A stretch of DNA of 16,585 nucleotides from DTJG01 sp964532995 (GTDB lineage: Bacteria; Ratteibacteria; UBA8468; B48-G9; DTJG01), in assembly GCA_964532995.1 (NCBI GenBank), contig CAZHJN010000039.1, forward strand, positions 1 to 16,585. The letters run 5' to 3'. Shown here piece after piece: positions 13,661 to 16,585 of this stretch (position 1 is the stretch's first letter; each line of letters begins with the position of its first letter). The notes below the pieces were generated by a model. It worked only from the letters and a program-made list of their open reading frames with translations. It did no database searches and was not told where the DNA came from. The translations under genes were made by a program, and so were the position numbers.

Positions 13661-14698
13661 GTGATGGAAATAAAGATTATATATAAGGACAAAGAATATT
13701 ATTCGCATAATCCCTGTATTCTTAAAGTAAATGAAAAAATCATGGTGTGTTTCAGAAGGGCACCCCAGAGAAAACCATTCTCATCTCATATTGACGGCGA
13801 AAGTGAGGCAGTTTATGTGATTTCACATGATAAAGGAAAAACATGGAGTCAGCCCTCTTTGATTTACAAGGGCGCTTATGGTGTTCAGGATCCTTCAATT
13901 GCATTGATTTCCGATAATATCCTCATTGCAAACTTTTTTGAGTGGGAAGTGATCAGACAGGAACCTTTCAATCATAGAGCAATAAGTACTGGCGTTGTGT
14001 TTTCAATCGATCTGGGTAAGCAATGGACGAATACCCCGGTAAGAATTGAAATTCCCGATTATCTGTGGAATGGACCAACAGAACCTGTACTTCAATTGCC
14101 CTGTGGTGAATTGCTGATGCCTGTTTATGCGACAAAGAACTGGAAGTGTTTTGATTCTCTTGTCCTGAGATCAAAAGATAAAGGTTATACCTGGAACGAA
14201 TTTTCCATAATTGGGAGTGATGTTTTTGGAAATGTCATGTTTGAAGAACCTTCTCTTTGTCTAACGAAATCAGGAAAAATCCTTGCTGCTATGAGAGATG
14301 ATTCAAGCGGTTTTCTGTGGACAAGTTTTTCTCTTGATGAAGGAAAAACATGGTCTATACCTGAAAAACTTGATGTCTGGGGATGCCCTGCAAATCTGCT
14401 GGTACTGAGGGATGGCAGAATACTGATGACCTACGGTTACAGAAGACCACCATTCGGGGTAAGATGTTGCATCAGTGAAGATGATGGAAAATCATGGAAT
14501 ATTAAAAATGAAATTGTGATCTGTTCAGATGGAAATCATGGTGATATCGGATACCCGAGTTCCATTGAACTTGAAGAAGGAACAATAATGACAGCTTACT
14601 ATACCCATACAGGAGATTTGATTGATACCGATAATCCAGAGCTTTTCACCCATATTGCGGGAACAAGATATATCGTTTGTGCTGAGTACAGAGTCTGA
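13661..14698 (+). CDS. Sialidase-like Asp-box beta-propeller protein
   Basis: The 345-residue product has five Asp-box repeats of the SxDxGxxW type: SHDKGKTW (55-62), SIDLGKQW (115-122), SKDKGYTW (171-178), SLDEGKTW (224-231) and SEDDGKSW (272-279), spaced about 50-60 residues apart as in a six-bladed sialidase propeller. Candidate active-site arginines lie in VCFRRAP (about 29-35), AAMRDD (209-214) and YGYRRPP (258-264), one short of certain assignment. There is no signal peptide, so unlike most sialidases it should be cytoplasmic and would act on imported glycosides. The start may be GTG 13661 or ATG 13664; AAAGAGG (13648-13654) is 6 or 9 nt away. Activity on sialic acid itself is not shown: related propellers act on other sugars or on none. 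Confidence 0.8.
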   Translation: MMEIKIIYKDKEYYSHNPCILKVNEKIMVCFRRAPQRKPFSSHIDGESEAVYVISHDKGKTWSQPSLIYKGAYGVQDPSIALISDNILIANFFEWEVIRQEPFNHRAISTGVVFSIDLGKQWTNTPVRIEIPDYLWNGPTEPVLQLPCGELLMPVYATKNWKCFDSLVLRSKDKGYTWNEFSIIGSDVFGNVMFEEPSLCLTKSGKILAAMRDDSSGFLWTSFSLDEGKTWSIPEKLDVWGCPANLLVLRDGRILMTYGYRRPPFGVRCCISEDDGKSWNIKNEIVICSDGNHGDIGYPSSIELEEGTIMTAYYTHTGDLIDTDNPELFTHIAGTRYIVCAEYRV

Positions 14699-14735
14699 AA
14701 AACAATAAGCATTTTTTATAATCAATGGAGGGAAA

Positions 14736-15062
14736 ATGGAAACGATTTCTTTTGAGGAATTTAAAAAAATGGATATAAGGACAGGTAAAATTCTTGATGT
14801 TCAGGAACACCCGGATGCAGATAAACTTTATGTTATGGATGTTGATACCGGTACAGACAAGAGAAGAATTGTTGCAGGCATCAGACCTTATTATAAAAAA
14901 GAAGAACTGATAGGAAAAACTGTGATTATCCTTACAAACTTGCAACCGCGCACAATTCGTGGAATTGAAAGCCAGGGAATGCTTCTTGCTGGCCTTGATG
15001 GAAATAATCTTGGTGTGCTCACTGTAGATAGAGACCTGAAACCAGGGACAAAAATAACCTGA
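14736..15062 (+). CDS. Stand-alone tRNA-binding domain (methionyl-tRNA synthetase beta-type)
   Basis: A 108-residue OB-fold protein of the EMAP-II/Trbp111 family: FKKMDIRTGKILDVQEHP, DADKLYVMDVDTG, RRIVAGIRPYY, VIILTNLQPRTIRGIESQGM and LLAGLDG follow the family order from end to end. In many bacteria this domain is the C-terminus of MetRS and binds the outside of tRNA; as a separate protein it can dimerise and act in trans, or be a CsaA-like chaperone. The start is ATG 14736 with GGAGG 7 nt before it (14726-14730). It lies 37 bp after the sialidase-like gene with no convincing promoter between. The catalytic MetRS is not in the window. It converges with the glycosyltransferase gene, 13 bp away. 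Confidence 0.9.
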   Translation: METISFEEFKKMDIRTGKILDVQEHPDADKLYVMDVDTGTDKRRIVAGIRPYYKKEELIGKTVIILTNLQPRTIRGIESQGMLLAGLDGNNLGVLTVDRDLKPGTKIT

Positions 15063-15075
15063 GTGAAATCAACAA

Positions 15076-16461
15076 TTAATGCATCTTACCGGTTAATTTA
15101 AAACCGGAAAAAAATCCGTGTTCGGTTTTTTCCCAGAAATGAGGGCTTGTAAAAAGCTGGAAAAACCCCTTCCAGGCTCCTATGCTTATCAAAATCCAGT
15201 AAACAGGTGAAATCAGGGTTTCTGGTATCAGGTATCTGTAAGAACGTCTGAGGCAACCGAGCACATTGAGCAAAACAAAAATTCCATTGCTGATAAGAAG
15301 TACCCATGTGATCAGGTCAGGTGCAGGATAGAAAAAACCTGAAAGGAATTTTCCCTCTGCTCTGAAAAACCATACTGCTGTTATCGTCCAGTACACAGGA
15401 TTAAAAAGCAATGTGATAAAAAGACCTGCAACAGTAAGCTGAAAGCTCAAAAAATTAACCGGTCCCATTTTTTTTGTAAGATACACTGGATTTCGCATGT
15501 GCACACACCATGTTTGAATATACCCTTTAACCCACCTGGAACGCTGTCTTAGCCAGTTTTTCAATTTGCTGTTTGCTTCTTCCCAGGTTGTACTGTCAAG
15601 AACTCTTGTTCTATAACCTTCCCTGAACAGCCTTATTCCAAGGTCGCAATCCTCCGCAACATTATAAGAATCCCAGCCACCGATCTTTTTCAGCACAACA
15701 ACCTTAAAATGGTTGGAAGTCCCGCCAAGAGGAATAGGCACCCGCAGGCTGTCAAGACCCGGAAGATAAAGATCGAACCACATTGAGTATTCAGCGGTAA
15801 ACCATCTTGTAAGAATATTCTGCTTCGGGTTGTAATAGTTAAGTTTTGCCTGAAGGCAGATGACAGAAGGGTCATCTGCGGTTTGAAATGCGATTACACT
15901 TTTCTTCAACTGGTCTGGCTCCGGAATATCCTCAGCGTCATAAATCACAAGATATTCACCTTTTGCACGCGACAGTCCCACATTACAAGCCTTTGGCTTT
16001 GTTTTCGGAAAGGAATCCGGCACAATAATCACCTCAAAAAATTCAGGTAGTTTAATCTTTTTCAGTGCATCCTGCATTGCTGTATCTGTTTCTTCAACAA
16101 GAAGTTTTACATCAAGTTTATCAGCAGGATAATCAATCTGGGAAATTGCTGTTATCAGCTGTTGAAGAATGCCTGTTTCTTTATAGACAGGCAAAAGGAT
16201 TGTATAAACCGGAAGAGACTCTTCAGGTAATCCATCTATTTGTACCTGGTTGATTGAAATTTCCTGTTTTTTAACAAAACCAATGAAAACGAGAAAAAAT
16301 TTGTAAACTATCGTTATCAGGTAAAATACACTTATCAATAGATTTGAAATAATAAAAAATGTCCTGCCATAATATAATATGCAGGCTATGCATACAAACA
16401 GCAGGGTAAAAAAAATTACCTTCTGTCTGCTATCCAGTGTTATTTTTGCGTCCTCTATCAT
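15076..16461 (-). CDS. Membrane GT2-family glycosyltransferase (BcsA-like)
   Basis: A 461-residue processive-type glycosyltransferase. Two N-terminal membrane helices (about 16-62) precede a GT-A domain: TILLPVYKE, VYDAED-type DxD (YDAED, metal/nucleotide-sugar binding), GGTSNHF, EDCDLG (catalytic-base region) and QRSRWVKGY (QxxRW, acceptor/product site). Three or four C-terminal membrane helices follow. The set is that of enzymes polymerising a beta-linked polysaccharide and threading it through the membrane; no PilZ domain is attached. The substrate is unknown. ATG 16461 is chosen over TTG 16494 because it gives a normal N-terminus and has room for a leader, although neither has a good ribosome binding site. 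It appears to be a single-gene unit with its own promoter. Confidence 0.9.
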   Translation of the reverse strand: MIEDAKITLDSRQKVIFFTLLFVCIACILYYGRTFFIISNLLISVFYLITIVYKFFLVFIGFVKKQEISINQVQIDGLPEESLPVYTILLPVYKETGILQQLITAISQIDYPADKLDVKLLVEETDTAMQDALKKIKLPEFFEVIIVPDSFPKTKPKACNVGLSRAKGEYLVIYDAEDIPEPDQLKKSVIAFQTADDPSVICLQAKLNYYNPKQNILTRWFTAEYSMWFDLYLPGLDSLRVPIPLGGTSNHFKVVVLKKIGGWDSYNVAEDCDLGIRLFREGYRTRVLDSTTWEEANSKLKNWLRQRSRWVKGYIQTWCVHMRNPVYLTKKMGPVNFLSFQLTVAGLFITLLFNPVYWTITAVWFFRAEGKFLSGFFYPAPDLITWVLLISNGIFVLLNVLGCLRRSYRYLIPETLISPVYWILISIGAWKGFFQLFTSPHFWEKTEHGFFSGFKLTGKMH

Positions 16462-16529
16462 AAAATTTTTTTCTTTTATGATAACACAAATCAAAAATGC
16501 AAGGATTAGACGAAATAATAGTTCGATGG

Positions 16530-16538
16530 ATTATACCA
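16530..16538 (-). promoter_or_regulatory. Extended -10 promoter upstream of the glycosyltransferase
   Basis: On the minus strand TGGTATAAT reads as an extended -10 element (TATAAT at 16535-16530, TG at 16538-16537). The -35 region is poor (AAAAAC-like), which an extended -10 can tolerate. Transcription would begin near 16523, giving a leader of about 60 nt before ATG 16461. Confidence 0.45.
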
Positions 16539-16585
16539 GCTCAAAAAATCTGGTTTTTTATCTTCTATATTGACAATAAAGAAAA

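Noticed and set aside
15089..15114. Hairpin CCGGTT/AACCGG followed by an A-run as terminator
   Set aside because: It lies in the coding end of the glycosyltransferase gene, and the A-run is on the wrong side to end the minus-strand transcript.
16535..16559. Terminator ACCAG/CTGGT plus T-run on the plus strand
   Set aside because: The stem is only 5 bp, no plus-strand gene ends nearby, and it overlaps the likely minus-strand promoter.

Overview
The window looks like chromosomal DNA of an uncultured, AT-rich, anaerobic, diderm-type bacterium. Pointers are an oxygen-sensitive (class III) ribonucleotide reductase, a SPASM radical SAM enzyme, type IV prepilin-like and FecR-like proteins, HD-GYP/CHASE2 signalling and a membrane glycosyltransferase. 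The mix recalls Omnitrophota/Planctomycetota-like candidate lineages, but no rRNA or ribosomal protein is present, so placement is a guess.

Layout. 1-456 carries no gene; it is a GC-rich mosaic of repeated modules folding into hairpins whose stems vary with compensating changes while the loops follow a GA...GA rule, ending in a T-run. 516-1462 (+) holds a small signal peptidase I and a membrane-anchored NTF2-like protein. 1606-4751 (+) is a ribonucleotide reductase operon: nrdR with its own promoter and a NrdR-box-like operator at the start codon, an ATP-cone NrdD that lacks the glycyl-radical motif, and a small gene that carries that motif (RVTGY). 9738-4741 (-) is a signalling operon behind a perfect TTGACA-16-TATAAT promoter: HAMP membrane protein, prepilin-FecR fusion, CHASE2/HD-GYP phosphodiesterase, MFS transporter, coupled by overlaps or short gaps. 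11134-9735 (-) carries a radical SAM/SPASM enzyme and a thioredoxin. 11168-15062 (+) is a carbohydrate cluster: ribulokinase-like FGGY kinase, an unrecognised protein, a sialidase-like Asp-box beta-propeller, and a stand-alone tRNA-binding domain. 16538-15076 (-) is a processive-type GT2 glycosyltransferase with its promoter.

Most notable: the covarying hairpin mosaic at the left edge; NrdD split from its glycyl-radical domain; an in-frame TAG at codon 13 of a HAMP gene that otherwise has an ideal promoter and ribosome binding site (no gene in the window ends in TAG); and a pilin-FecR fusion encoded next to a CHASE2-HD-GYP receptor. No CRISPR array, tRNA, rRNA, transposase or phage gene was seen.
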